Part shown: positions 28,928 through 37,319 of the stretch, piece by piece
Layout: the number at the start of each line of letters is the position of its first letter
How positions within the stretch are numbered: the first letter of the stretch is position 1
Assembly: GCA_001797315.1 (NCBI GenBank)
Contig: MGPC01000021.1
Coordinates: 62,001-126,000, forward strand
DNA from: Curvibacter sp. GWA2_64_110
Lineage (GTDB): Bacteria > Pseudomonadota > Gammaproteobacteria > Burkholderiales > Burkholderiaceae_C
Reading direction: 5' to 3'
DNA length: 64,000 bases
The notes under the pieces: generated by a model
Database searches by the model: none
What the model was told of the DNA's origin: nothing
What the model saw: the letters and a program-made list of their open reading frames with translations, nothing else
Position numbers and translations under genes: made by a program

Positions 28928-29485
28928 ATGGACTCGACCCTCTCGAACGCACTTGATCAGTGGCTGGCCGAAGAAGCCGCCACGCGCCAGCGCCTGGACG
29001 CCGGCCCGGGCCCGGGCGTGGCCAGCCCGGCGCAGATCGACGGCAAAAACGGCCTGGAAATGATGCAAGCCATGCTGCGCGGCGAACTGCCCTACGCGCC
29101 GATCGCGCGCACGCTGGACTTCATGCTGGTCGAGATCGGCGCCGGGCGCGCCGTCTTTCAGGGCACGCCGGGGCCGCAGCACTTCAACCCCATGGGCACG
29201 GTGCACGGCGGCTGGTTTGCCACCCTGCTCGATTCGGCGCTGGGCTGCGCCGTGCACACCATGATGCCGCCCGGGCGCGGCTACACCACGGCCGAGTTGG
29301 GGGTGAACCTGGTCAAGGCGCTGACGCCCAAGGTGACGCGCGTACGGGCCGAGGGCCGCGTCATCCACTGCGGCCGCCAGCTGGCCACGGCCGAGGCGCG
29401 GCTGGTCGGCCCCGACGGTACGCTGTATGCTCATGCCACCACAACCTGTCTTGTTTTTGATATTCCGGCATCATCCCGACCATGA
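28928..29485 (+). CDS. PaaI-family hotdog thioesterase
   Basis: This is a 185-residue acyl-CoA thioesterase-like protein of the PaaI/hotdog family. The domain core (residues about 55-180) contains [21 protein letters not shown], in which the HGG and following Asp match the catalytic region. It is likely cytoplasmic. The gene starts 17 bp after the MarR operator and overlaps the glyoxalase gene by 4 bp (ATGA), so it leads an operon that may be repressed by MarR. The acyl substrate is unknown. Confidence 0.85.
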   Translation: MDSTLSNALDQWLAEEAATRQRLDAGPGPGVASPAQIDGKNGLEMMQAMLRGELPYAPIARTLDFMLVEIGAGRAVFQGTPGPQHFNPMGTVHGGWFATLLDSALGCAVHTMMPPGRGYTTAELGVNLVKALTPKVTRVRAEGRVIHCGRQLATAEARLVGPDGTLYAHATTTCLVFDIPASSRP

Positions 29486-29874
29486 GACTGCTTCACACCA
29501 TGCTGCGCGTTGGCAACCTGCAACGCTCGATCGACTTCTACACCCAGGTGCTGGGCATGACGCTGCTGCGTACCACCGACCGGCCCGCGCAGAAATACTC
29601 GCTGGCCTTTGTCGGCTACGGCAGCAACCCGGAGCATGCCGAAATCGAGTTGACCTACAACTACGGCGTCAACACGTACGAGCTGGGCACGGCCTACGGC
29701 CACATTGCCCTGGGCGTCACCGACATTTATGCCACCTGCGAGCAGATCCGCGCACAAGCCGCGAAACACGGCGGCGCCATCACGCGCGAGCCCGGCCCGG
29801 TGATGGGCGGCAGCACCCTGATCGCCTTCGTCACCGACCCGGACGGCTACAAGATCGAGCTGATCCAGCACTAG
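29482..29874 (+). CDS. gloA: Lactoylglutathione lyase (glyoxalase I)
   Basis: This is glyoxalase I, 130 residues, which isomerises the hemithioacetal of methylglyoxal and glutathione to S-lactoylglutathione. The sequence [20 protein letters not shown] carries the first metal-binding His; Glu in EIELTYNYG, His in GHIALGV and Glu near the C-terminus (KIELIQ) complete the nickel/zinc site. Length and order match GloA. It overlaps the thioesterase stop (ATGA). A ChaC gene, also glutathione-related, follows after 36 bp, so the stretch looks like a thiol and aldehyde stress module. Confidence 0.94.
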   Translation: MRLLHTMLRVGNLQRSIDFYTQVLGMTLLRTTDRPAQKYSLAFVGYGSNPEHAEIELTYNYGVNTYELGTAYGHIALGVTDIYATCEQIRAQAAKHGGAITREPGPVMGGSTLIAFVTDPDGYKIELIQH

Positions 29875-29910
29875 GGCCGGCTCACACCAACGTCTCCCCC
29901 GCTTCGGCTC

Positions 29911-30480
29911 ATGGAACCTCTGCGCGACCCGGCTCCCCTGCTGACGCGCACCCTGGCCGAATGGGGCGGCCGCACCGACCTCTGGATCTTCGGCTACGCC
30001 TCGCTGATCTGGCGCCCTGATTTCCATGCGCAGGAACAGCGCCCAGCCCATGTGCATGGCTGGCACCGCGCGCTCAGGATGTGGAGCCACGTCAATCGCG
30101 GCACACCGGACAACCCGGGCCTGGTGTTCGCGCTGCTCAGCGGGGGCAGCTGCCGCGGCATGGTGTTGCGGGTCCAGCGCCACCATGGCGAAGAGGTGCT
30201 GCACCGGCTGTGGGAGCGCGAGATGATGACCGGTGTCTACGACCCCCGATGGCTGCGCTGCCATACGCCACAGGGACCGGTGCAGGCCCTGGCTTTCACC
30301 CTGTCGCGCCGCAGCCCGAGCTACACCGGCAAGCTGAGCCCGGCCCAGTACCGGCGCATCTTTGCCACGGCCAGCGGTCGCTTCGGCACCACGCACGACT
30401 ACGCGCACCAGACCTTCCACAGCCTGCGCAGCCACGGCATCCATGACCGAGAACTTGAGACGCTGTTGGGGTTGAGCTGA
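29911..30480 (+). CDS. chaC: ChaC-type gamma-glutamylcyclotransferase
   Basis: This is a 189-residue protein of the ChaC family, which cleaves glutathione to 5-oxoproline and Cys-Gly. The N-terminal substrate motif is FGYASLIWRPDF, near the family YGSL pattern, and the later stretch REMMTGVYDPRWLRC is characteristic. No signal peptide is visible, so it acts in the cytoplasm. It follows gloA by 36 bp and comes 64 bp before sodC, all on one strand. A role in glutathione turnover next to a glutathione-dependent glyoxalase is consistent. Confidence 0.88.
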   Translation: MEPLRDPAPLLTRTLAEWGGRTDLWIFGYASLIWRPDFHAQEQRPAHVHGWHRALRMWSHVNRGTPDNPGLVFALLSGGSCRGMVLRVQRHHGEEVLHRLWEREMMTGVYDPRWLRCHTPQGPVQALAFTLSRRSPSYTGKLSPAQYRRIFATASGRFGTTHDYAHQTFHSLRSHGIHDRELETLLGLS

Positions 30481-30544
30481 CGCGGCTTGCCGCGGGCTGC
30501 CGACCGGCCTACAGTCGGCTCCTTCAACCACCCGAGGAGTCCCC

Positions 30545-31057
30545 ATGATGCGCATGCTCGTTCCCCTTGCCGCAGCGGCCCTGCTGTCGGCCTGCGCCAC
30601 GCCGACCGGCCCGACAGCTTCTGCCCAGCTGCAGCCCACGCGTGGCAACGCCACCAGCGGCGAAGTGCGTTTCACCCAGCAGGGCGACAAGGTGCTGGTC
30701 AGCGGCGAGGTGCGCGGCCTCAAGCCGAATGCCGAGCACGGCTTCCATGTGCACGAGAAAGGCGACTGCTCCAGTGGCGACGGCATGAGCACCGGCGGCC
30801 ACTTCAATCCCATGGGCAAGATGCACGGCGCGCACGAGGGCAGCGAGCACCATGTAGGCGACCTACCGAGCCTGAAGGCCGATGCCTACGGCGTGGCGCG
30901 CATCAGCTTCGAATCGAGCAGCATCTCGGTCGGCAGCGGCAGCAGCGATGTCGTGGGCCACGGCCTGATCGTGCACCGCGACCCGGACGACTTCAAGACC
31001 CAGCCCACCGGCAATGCCGGCCCGCGCCTGGCCTGCGCCGTCATCACCCGTATGTAA
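30545..31057 (+). CDS. sodC: Superoxide dismutase [Cu-Zn], lipoprotein type
   Basis: This is a periplasmic Cu,Zn superoxide dismutase of 170 residues. The signal ends in a lipobox-like LLSAC, so the enzyme is probably lipid-anchored. Copper and zinc ligands are visible in GFHVHEKGDCS, GGHFNP and the HHVGDLP region, with the structural disulphide Cys in GDCS and in the C-terminal LACAV. An AGGAG site precedes the ATG at 30545; ATGs at 30548 and 30554 are possible. Its end overlaps the convergent mocA gene by 14 bp. It protects against external superoxide. Confidence 0.93.
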   Translation: MMRMLVPLAAAALLSACATPTGPTASAQLQPTRGNATSGEVRFTQQGDKVLVSGEVRGLKPNAEHGFHVHEKGDCSSGDGMSTGGHFNPMGKMHGAHEGSEHHVGDLPSLKADAYGVARISFESSSISVGSGSSDVVGHGLIVHRDPDDFKTQPTGNAGPRLACAVITRM

Positions 31058-31589
31058 GTCCTTGCCGTGCCTGCAGCAGCTGCAAGGCCTGCTGCAGGTC
31101 CTGCACGGTATCGATGTCGGTCACGCAGCCGGCATCATCCACTATTAATTCAGTAGCACCTTGCGCAATAACGACGGGCGCTGCACCCTGATTTCCCTGT
31201 AAGGCCATGAGCTGGGGACCACAGCTGCGGGCAAAGCGCACCGGGTGGCCGTGCCGTCCCTGGTACACCGGCCGCACCACCGCATGCTGCGCCGGCGCTT
31301 CGGCCACGCGGCGGAGGGTCTGCGGCTGGACCAGCGGCAGGTCGGCCGGCAGGATCAGCCAGGCTGAAGCATCGGCCGTCGCGCGCACTGCGGCGGCAAT
31401 CGAGTCGCCCATGCCGGGGTGGCCGCGCTCTTCCAGGTACAAGGGAAGGCCGCTGGCGCGTACCGCATCCAGCGTGTGCTGCAGCACGGTCTTGCTGCCC
31501 AGCAGCGCCTGCAGCTTGTGCGTGCTGCCACCCGAGGCGAGAAAGCGCTCGCCCCGTCCGGAGGCGAGCACGATCACCACGGGCTGCAT
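31044..31589 (-). CDS. mocA: Molybdenum cofactor cytidylyltransferase MocA
   Basis: This is a 181-residue nucleotidyltransferase that attaches CMP to molybdopterin, giving the MCD cofactor used by xanthine-dehydrogenase-type enzymes. The N-terminus VIVLASGRGERF is the nucleotide-binding loop, and LILPADLPLVQP holds the metal-binding Asp. It is the last gene of the molybdenum hydroxylase operon, 15 bp after xdhC. A dispersed palindromic repeat at 31141-31183 lies within it and encodes APVVIAQGATELIV on the opposite strand. That insertion is in frame. Confidence 0.88.
   Translation of the reverse strand: MQPVVIVLASGRGERFLASGGSTHKLQALLGSKTVLQHTLDAVRASGLPLYLEERGHPGMGDSIAAAVRATADASAWLILPADLPLVQPQTLRRVAEAPAQHAVVRPVYQGRHGHPVRFARSCGPQLMALQGNQGAAPVVIAQGATELIVDDAGCVTDIDTVQDLQQALQLLQARQGLTYG
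31141..31183 (+). repeat. Dispersed palindromic repeat, copy inside mocA
   Basis: The copy begins ACTATTAATTCAGTAGCACC and ends with the shared TTGCGCAATAACGACGGGCG tail. The first base is A instead of G, so the left arm is one base short. It runs antisense to mocA and is translated in frame by it. Confidence 0.65.
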
Positions 31590-31604
31590 GAGGAAGTCTG
31601 CGCT

Positions 31605-32606
31605 TCAAGCCACGGCACAGCCGGGCGCACTGGCCACGGTTGGCGTGACCCTATTCTTGACCTGCACGATCTCGGCCACGATGGACACCGCGATCTCGGC
31701 CGGCGTCTTGGCACCGATGTGCAGGCCCACCGGACCGTGCAGGCGCGCCAATTCCTCGGCGCTGAGGTCGAAGTGCTCGGCCAGGCGTTCCTTGCGCGTG
31801 GCCTGGTTGCGGCGCGAACCGAGGGCCCCGACATAAAAGGCCGCCGACTTGAGGGCTTCGAGCAGCGCCATGTCGTCCAGCTTGGGGTCGTGCGTCAGCG
31901 CCACGATGGCAGTATGGGCGTCCGGCAGCAGCTCGCGCACCACGTCGTCGGGCATGCCCGGCACGCGCTGCACGCCCTCGATGCCGAGCGTGGCCGCGTA
32001 CTCTTCACGCGGGTCGCACACCAGCACCTCGAAATCGAGCGCGCTGGCCATGTGTGCCACCGCCTGCGACAGCTGGCCGGCACCGATCAGCAGCAGGCGC
32101 CACTTGGGGCCGAAGACCGTCGTCAGCGTGCTGCCGTCGAACGCCATGGCCTGGCCGCGCACGGCATCGGCCAGCGTGACCGTGCCATCGGACAGCAGAA
32201 GCGTGCGCGCCACCAGCCGGTGCTCGGCGGTGCGTGCCAGCAGCGTCTCGATCCAGGCTGCCTCCAGCAGCGGCTCCTGCACCAGGCGCAGCGTGCCGCC
32301 GCAGGGCAGGCCGAAACGCGCCGCCTCCTCCTTGCTGACACCGTAGGCGATCATCGACGGCAGGCCGGTGTCATGCACGCCGGACCCGCTGTGAAACGAG
32401 GCCTTGGTGCGGGCAATCAGGTCATCCTCGACACAACCGCCCGACACCGAACCGCTGACCACACCGTCATCGCGCACGGCCAGCAGAGCCCCGGGGGGGC
32501 GCGGCGCGCTGCCCCAGGTCTCCACCACCGTGACCAGCGTGACCGCGTGGCCGCCACGCTTCCAGGCCAGCGCATCGGCCAGCACGCGCAGATCAAGACT
32601 GTCCAT
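31605..32606 (-). CDS. XdhC-family maturation factor
   Basis: This is a 333-residue cytoplasmic protein of the XdhC/CoxI family, which binds the molybdenum cofactor, aids its sulphuration and inserts it into hydroxylases. The N-terminal XdhC domain includes GSAPRPPGALLAVRDDG and the SVSGGCVE motif. The C-terminal half is a Rossmann fold (LLLIGAGQLSQAVAHMA). It sits 24 bp after the large subunit gene and 15 bp before mocA, which fits a maturation unit for this enzyme. Length and order are normal. Confidence 0.92.
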   Translation of the reverse strand: MDSLDLRVLADALAWKRGGHAVTLVTVVETWGSAPRPPGALLAVRDDGVVSGSVSGGCVEDDLIARTKASFHSGSGVHDTGLPSMIAYGVSKEEAARFGLPCGGTLRLVQEPLLEAAWIETLLARTAEHRLVARTLLLSDGTVTLADAVRGQAMAFDGSTLTTVFGPKWRLLLIGAGQLSQAVAHMASALDFEVLVCDPREEYAATLGIEGVQRVPGMPDDVVRELLPDAHTAIVALTHDPKLDDMALLEALKSAAFYVGALGSRRNQATRKERLAEHFDLSAEELARLHGPVGLHIGAKTPAEIAVSIVAEIVQVKNRVTPTVASAPGCAVA

Positions 32607-32630
32607 ACCTGTCGCTCCCTTGGGTCCGGC

Positions 32631-34772
32631 TCAGGCCTGCGCGATGGCGGCAGCCGTCAGCGGCAGCTTGCGCACCCGCTTGCCGGTGAGTGTCGCCACC
32701 GCATTGGCAATCGCCGGCGCGATCAGCGAAGTGGAAGGCTCGCCGATGCCGCCCGGCTTTTCGGTGCTCTCGACCAGCACGACATCGATCACCGGCGCCT
32801 CGTTCATGCGTACGATCGGGAAGGTGTTGAAGTTGGTCTGCTGCACGCGGCCGTTCTGGAGCGTGATCTCCTGCATCAGGGCCGCGCCCATGCCGAACAC
32901 CACACCCGACTGGATCTGTGCCTCCACCGTGTCGGGGTTGACCATGCGGCCCAGGTCGGCCGCCACCGTGACGCGGTGCACCTTGACGGCGCCGCCTTCC
33001 ATGCTGATCTCGGCCACCTCGGCCAGGTAGCTGTCGTAGCCCTCCATCAGCGCAATGCCGCGCGCACGGCCGGCCGGCAGCGGCGTGCCCCAGCCGGCTT
33101 TCTCGGCCGCCAGCTTCAGCACATTGGCAAAACGCGGCTGGTTTTTCAGCAGCGACATGCGGTACTGGTACGGGTCCTGCCCGGCCGCGGCGGCCAGCTC
33201 GTCCATGAAGCTCTCGTTGGCGAAGGCGTTGAGCGCATGGCTGACCGAGCGCCAGTAGCCCACGCGCAGGCCGGCGTCGTGCTTGACGATGTCGTGCCTC
33301 GTGGCCGGAATCTCGTAGCCGGCCACGGCCGCCTCGATCATCAGCGGGTCCTGCACTTCGGCCGGCAGACCAAACACACGCCCGGTGATGGACTGCGAGG
33401 TCAGGCGGAAGGTCATGGCGGTCGGCTTGCCGTCGGCGCCGAGCGAGGCCGCCAAGGTGTTGACCGCCTGCGGCCGGTAGAAGTCGTGCGTCATGTCGTC
33501 CTCGCGCGACCACACCAGCTTGACCGGCTTGCCCACCGCCTTGGATATCTGCGCCGCCTGGATGATGAAGTCCTGGTCGATACGGCGGCCGAAACCGCCG
33601 CCCAGGAAGGTCGTCTCCAGCGTCACGTCGGCGGGCTTGACGCCCACGGCCGCGGCGATGTTGTTCTGCGCCGCATCCTGCCACTGGGTCGGGCCGATCA
33701 GCTTGACCTTGCCGTTGTCGTAATGGGCGGTGAAGTTCATCGGCTCCAGCGGCGAGTGCGACAGCAACTGGCTGACGTACTCGGCGCGCACCACCTTTTG
33801 CGAAGCGGCGATCACACCCTCGGCATCACCCACCGCCTTGAGCGGCAAGGGTTTGCCGGTCTTGGAAGCGGCACGGATGCCTTCAAGCATGGCCTTGTCG
33901 TTGAGCTGGGCACCCTTGCCCTCGTCCCAGGTGATGGCCAGCGTCTTGCGCGCCTGATTGGCGCGCCACCAGCTGTTGGCCACCACGGCCACGCCGTCCG
34001 GAATCTCGACCACGGCGACCACGCCCGGCATGGACTTGGCCTTGGTGGCGTCGTAGGACTTGACCGTGCCGCCGATCACCGGGCACTGCTCCAGCGCGGC
34101 ATAGACCATGCCGGGCAGCTTGACGTCGATGCCGAAACGCGCCGTGCCGTTGACCTTGGCCGGCGAGTCCAGGCGCAGGGTGCGCTTGCCGACGATGCGG
34201 AAGTCCTTCGGGTCCTTGATGGCCACCTTCTCCGGCACCGGCAGCTTGGAGGCGGCTTCGGCCAGCTGGCCGTAGGTGGCTTTTTTGCCCTTGGGGCCGA
34301 GCACCATGCCGTTTTCGGCCTTGAGCTCGCTGCGGTCCACGTTCCACTTGGCGGCCGCGGCGCTGATCAGCATCTCGCGCACCTGGGCGCCGGCCACGCG
34401 CAGCTTCTCCCAGCCGTCGCGCACCGAGGTCGAGCCGCCGGTGAGCTGCGGCCCGCCCAGCAGCGGGTTGCCGTAGAGCTTGGTGTTGGGCGGCGCGATC
34501 GAGACCTTGATGTGCCGGATGTCGACGTTGAGCTCTTCGGCGATCAGCATCGGCATCGAGGTGTAGACACCCTGCCCCATCTCGGAACGCGCCGAGATCA
34601 GCGTGATGGTGTTGTTGTCGGCAATGTGCACCCAGGCGTTGGGCGTGTGCACCATGCCGGCGGCCATGGCCTCGAGCTTGGCGCCGGGCAGGGCCACGCC
34701 CATGAGCAGGCCACCGGTGGCCAGCGAGGAGGTTTTCAGGAAATTGCGACGGGAAGTTTCAGTGGTCATCAT
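32631..34772 (-). CDS. Molybdenum hydroxylase large subunit (isoquinoline 1-oxidoreductase beta-type)
   Basis: This is the molybdopterin-binding subunit of a xanthine-oxidase-family enzyme, 713 residues. The N-terminus SRRNFLKTSSLATGG is a Tat signal, so the complex is exported folded to the periplasm. The body fits the IorB/aldehyde-oxidase branch, with molybdenum-pocket motifs such as TTFLGGGFGRRID and the C-terminal GIGEPSTSLIAPAIANA. The start at 34772 (ATGATG) has the strong GAGGAGG site upstream on the minus strand. The small 2Fe-2S subunit precedes it. Its substrate could be an N-heterocycle or an aldehyde; the name does not prove it. Confidence 0.89.
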   Translation of the reverse strand: MMTTETSRRNFLKTSSLATGGLLMGVALPGAKLEAMAAGMVHTPNAWVHIADNNTITLISARSEMGQGVYTSMPMLIAEELNVDIRHIKVSIAPPNTKLYGNPLLGGPQLTGGSTSVRDGWEKLRVAGAQVREMLISAAAAKWNVDRSELKAENGMVLGPKGKKATYGQLAEAASKLPVPEKVAIKDPKDFRIVGKRTLRLDSPAKVNGTARFGIDVKLPGMVYAALEQCPVIGGTVKSYDATKAKSMPGVVAVVEIPDGVAVVANSWWRANQARKTLAITWDEGKGAQLNDKAMLEGIRAASKTGKPLPLKAVGDAEGVIAASQKVVRAEYVSQLLSHSPLEPMNFTAHYDNGKVKLIGPTQWQDAAQNNIAAAVGVKPADVTLETTFLGGGFGRRIDQDFIIQAAQISKAVGKPVKLVWSREDDMTHDFYRPQAVNTLAASLGADGKPTAMTFRLTSQSITGRVFGLPAEVQDPLMIEAAVAGYEIPATRHDIVKHDAGLRVGYWRSVSHALNAFANESFMDELAAAAGQDPYQYRMSLLKNQPRFANVLKLAAEKAGWGTPLPAGRARGIALMEGYDSYLAEVAEISMEGGAVKVHRVTVAADLGRMVNPDTVEAQIQSGVVFGMGAALMQEITLQNGRVQQTNFNTFPIVRMNEAPVIDVVLVESTEKPGGIGEPSTSLIAPAIANAVATLTGKRVRKLPLTAAAIAQA

Positions 34773-34786
34773 GATGTTTTTCCTCC

Positions 34787-35254
34787 TCAAGCAGCCTGGC
34801 GCAGGGTGGCAGCCGCATCCTTGATGGCCGCCTTGATGCGGCCATAGGTGCCGCAGCGGCACAGGTTGCCGCTCATGGCGGCATCGATGTCCGCGTCGCT
34901 CGGATTCTTGTTCTTGGCCAGCAAGGCGGCCGCGCTCATGAGCTGGCCCGACTGGCAGTAACCGCACTGCGGCACGTCGTGCTTGATCCAGGCCTTTTGC
35001 AGCGGATGGCTGTTGTCCCTGGACAGGCTCTCGATGGTGGCGACCTTCTTGTTACCGACCCGGTCCAGCGGGGTCTGGCAGGAGCGCACCGCCTCGCCGT
35101 TCAGATGCACGGTGCAGGCGCCGCAATGGGCGGCACCGCAGCCGAACTTGGTGCCGGTCAGGCCCAGTTCGTCACGGATCACCCACAACAAAGGGGTATC
35201 GGGTTCGGACTTGGCGGCAACCGCCTTGCCGTTGACGTTCAGCTTGATGCTCAT
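34787..35254 (-). CDS. Molybdenum hydroxylase 2Fe-2S small subunit
   Basis: This is the 155-residue iron-sulphur subunit of the hydroxylase. The plant-type cluster ligands are C39, C44, C47 and C59, and the second cluster is held by CGYCQSGQ and CRCGTYGR. It starts the operon and is 14 bp ahead of the large subunit. It has no own export signal, so it probably travels with the Tat-bearing large subunit (inference). The promoter should lie in the 198 bp between it and pdxH, in which TTGATCCAAGTCAT (35336-35349) is a weak FNR-like sequence. Confidence 0.92.
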   Translation of the reverse strand: MSIKLNVNGKAVAAKSEPDTPLLWVIRDELGLTGTKFGCGAAHCGACTVHLNGEAVRSCQTPLDRVGNKKVATIESLSRDNSHPLQKAWIKHDVPQCGYCQSGQLMSAAALLAKNKNPSDADIDAAMSGNLCRCGTYGRIKAAIKDAAATLRQAA

Positions 35255-35452
35255 CGCGTGGGCTCCTCTCTATATAAGCCGGGCTTGATGAAACCGGCAC
35301 TGTTGGATTGAGACCGCGCAAGCGTAGGTCAAGGCTTGATCCAAGTCATAAGGGTATGCCCTAGATTTTTGCGGGTAGTTGCAAAATGCGACACCGTTGC
35401 CGGCCAGGCCCTGGATGTCGTCACCTGGTCGATGCCGCTTTACACTTGGTGC

Positions 35453-36091
35453 ATGTCTTCGATCGCCGATCTCCGCAAAAGCTACGAACGCCACGAACTC
35501 AGCGAGGACGCCTCGCACGCCGATCCGCTGCGGCAGTTCGACCAGTGGCTGCATGAAGCCATCAACTCGGAAATCCCCGAACCGAACGCCATGACGGTAG
35601 CCACCGTCGGCAGCGACCTGCGCCCCTCCACCCGGGTGGTGCTGATCAAGGGTTATGACGAACGCGGCATCGTCTGGTACACCAACTACGACAGCCGCAA
35701 GGGCCGCGAACTGGCCGGCAACCCGTTTGCCGCCTTGCAGTTCCATTGGGTCGAACTCGAGCGCGTGGTACGCATCGAAGGCCGGGTGGAGCGCGTCAGC
35801 GAGGCGGAAAGCGACACCTACTTCCACAGCCGCCCGCTCGATTCGCGCATCGGCGCCTGGGCCAGCCCGCAAAGCCAGGTCATCACCGGCCGCGGTGTGC
35901 TGGTCACGAATGCGGCGCGTTACGCCGCCCAGTTCATGCTGCAGCCGCCGCGCCCGCCGCACTGGGGCGGTTTTCGCCTGGTCCCGGAGCGCTGGGAGTT
36001 CTGGCAGGGCCGCCCGAGCCGGCTGCACGACCGGCTGCGCTACACACCCGACAGCCAAGGCGGCTGGCTGCGCGAGCGGCTCGCGCCGTAA
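35453..36091 (+). CDS. pdxH: Pyridoxamine 5'-phosphate oxidase
   Basis: This is an FMN enzyme of 212 residues that oxidises pyridoxine or pyridoxamine 5'-phosphate to pyridoxal 5'-phosphate. Family landmarks are [34 protein letters not shown] (in part) and the C-terminal RLHDRLRY. The start at 35453 ([16 protein letters not shown]) is preferred over the upstream frame from 35336, which would run through intergenic DNA. It faces the AEC transporter gene, whose end lies 3 bp away. It appears to be a single-gene unit. Confidence 0.95.
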   Translation: MSSIADLRKSYERHELSEDASHADPLRQFDQWLHEAINSEIPEPNAMTVATVGSDLRPSTRVVLIKGYDERGIVWYTNYDSRKGRELAGNPFAALQFHWVELERVVRIEGRVERVSEAESDTYFHSRPLDSRIGAWASPQSQVITGRGVLVTNAARYAAQFMLQPPRPPHWGGFRLVPERWEFWQGRPSRLHDRLRYTPDSQGGWLRERLAP

Positions 36092-36094
36092 TTT

Positions 36095-37036
36095 TTAAAG
36101 CCAGCCCGCCAACAGCATCACCAGCGGCAGCGTGAGCAGCGCCAGCGCGTTGGACACCATGACGCTGGCCGTCACCAGCTCCTCGGCCACCGCATAACGC
36201 TGCGAGAACAGGAAGACGTTGGCGCCGATCGGCAGCGCCGCCGTGACCACCATCACCAGCAGCGGCAGGCCGCTCAGGCCGAAGAGCGTGCCGAGCAAGG
36301 CCACCAGCGCCGGCATCAGCAGGTTCTTCACCAGCGACACACCAAAGGCGCCGCGCAGCTGCGCCCCCACGCCCGAGCCGGCCAGCGTCACCCCCACCAG
36401 CAGCAGCGCCAGCGGGCCGAAGGCATTGCCCAGCCACTGCAGGGGTTTGTCGATGGCCTCGGGAATCACCCAGCCGGTCTGGGCAAACAGCAGGCCGGCC
36501 AGGATGGGCAGCGGCACCGGGTGGATGACGGCATTGCGCACCGCCCCCAGCACGGTGGCCAGCAGGTGCCGCGCATCGCCCTGCCCGGCGGCTTCGCGTG
36601 CCACCGCCAGCTCCAGCACCACGGTGCCGGCGGTCAGCAGCACCAGCGCGTGCAGCGACACCAGCGTCAGCAGGATCACCAAACCGTCCGCGCCATAGGC
36701 CAGGCCGATGAGCGAGATGCCGATCATCACCGTGTTGCTGAAGGTGCTGGCCAGCGCCAGCACGGCGGCGCGCCGGTTGAAGCCCTGCAGCGCCAGCGTG
36801 GCGGCGAACAGGAGAGCGGCGGCGACGAAGTACGCCGCCAGCGGCCGGAAATCAAGCTGCTCGACATGCACCGCGCTCATGGTGCGGAACATCAGCGCCG
36901 GCGTGAGCACCACAAACACCAGATTCGACAGATCTTTGGTGGCCTCAGCCCTGATCCACCGTGCGCGCCCCGCTATGAAACCGATAGCAACCAGCAGGAC
37001 AACGGGAATCAGGGCGGACAGGACGGAAGGGTTCAC
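36095..37036 (-). CDS. AEC-family transporter
   Basis: This is an inner-membrane carrier of 313 residues of the auxin-efflux-carrier (AEC) family, with about ten predicted helices in two halves. The start is a GTG at 37036. Members in bacteria often carry malate, pyruvate or other carboxylic acids. It lies 31 bp downstream of the acyl carrier protein gene, on the same strand, so it may belong to that operon and supply or export an acid used there (inference). A possible copy of the dispersed repeat (36972-37000) lies within its first helix. Confidence 0.85.
   Translation of the reverse strand: MNPSVLSALIPVVLLVAIGFIAGRARWIRAEATKDLSNLVFVVLTPALMFRTMSAVHVEQLDFRPLAAYFVAAALLFAATLALQGFNRRAAVLALASTFSNTVMIGISLIGLAYGADGLVILLTLVSLHALVLLTAGTVVLELAVAREAAGQGDARHLLATVLGAVRNAVIHPVPLPILAGLLFAQTGWVIPEAIDKPLQWLGNAFGPLALLLVGVTLAGSGVGAQLRGAFGVSLVKNLLMPALVALLGTLFGLSGLPLLVMVVTAALPIGANVFLFSQRYAVAEELVTASVMVSNALALLTLPLVMLLAGWL
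36972..37000 (+). repeat. Possible dispersed palindromic repeat in the AEC gene
   Basis: GCTAT-GAAACCG-ATAGC followed by AACCAGCAGGACAACGGG resembles the family. The encoded residues (VAIGFIAG) also look like normal AEC helix 1, so this copy is uncertain. Confidence 0.3.
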
Positions 37037-37067
37037 CCGGGCGATGGTAACGCGCCGCCGCTGTCGC

Positions 37068-37319
37068 TCAGCCCAGCCGCGCCTGCAGGTAGTCGAGCAC
37101 GTTGTCGAGCGTCACCAGTTGCGCGTAGTCGGCCTCCGGGATGTTGACGCCCAGGCGCTGGTGCAGGCCGATCAGAAAGTTGAGCCAGTCCATCGAGTCG
37201 AGATCGACCTGGTGGCGCAGGGGCCGAGCCGGCTCGATGGCGTCGGTTTCAATTTCCGGCGCGATCGAATGCAGGACGTCCAGCGCGGTGGCCCTGAGGG
37301 CGGTGCGGTCCATGCTCAT
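37068..37319 (-). CDS. Acyl carrier protein
   Basis: This is an 83-residue acyl carrier protein. Ser42 in VDLDSMDWLNFL is the expected site for the 4'-phosphopantetheine arm. The fold is all-helical and of normal length. Its ATG overlaps the stop of the E2 gene (ATGA), so it is translated together with a 2-oxoacid dehydrogenase, which is an uncommon context. It is not the main fatty-acid ACP by sequence; a dedicated role in accepting an acyl group made by the neighbouring complex is inferred. Confidence 0.86.
   Translation of the reverse strand: MSMDRTALRATALDVLHSIAPEIETDAIEPARPLRHQVDLDSMDWLNFLIGLHQRLGVNIPEADYAQLVTLDNVLDYLQARLG

Noticed and set aside
31419-34847. A 1142-codon plus-strand frame across mocA, xdhC and the molybdenum subunit gene.
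   Set aside because: It is antisense to three recognised genes and shows the usual shadow composition.
35336-35349. TTGATCCAAGTCAT as an FNR site for pdxH or the hydroxylase operon.
   Set aside because: The second half-site has two changes and the position relative to either gene is poor; kept only as a remark.
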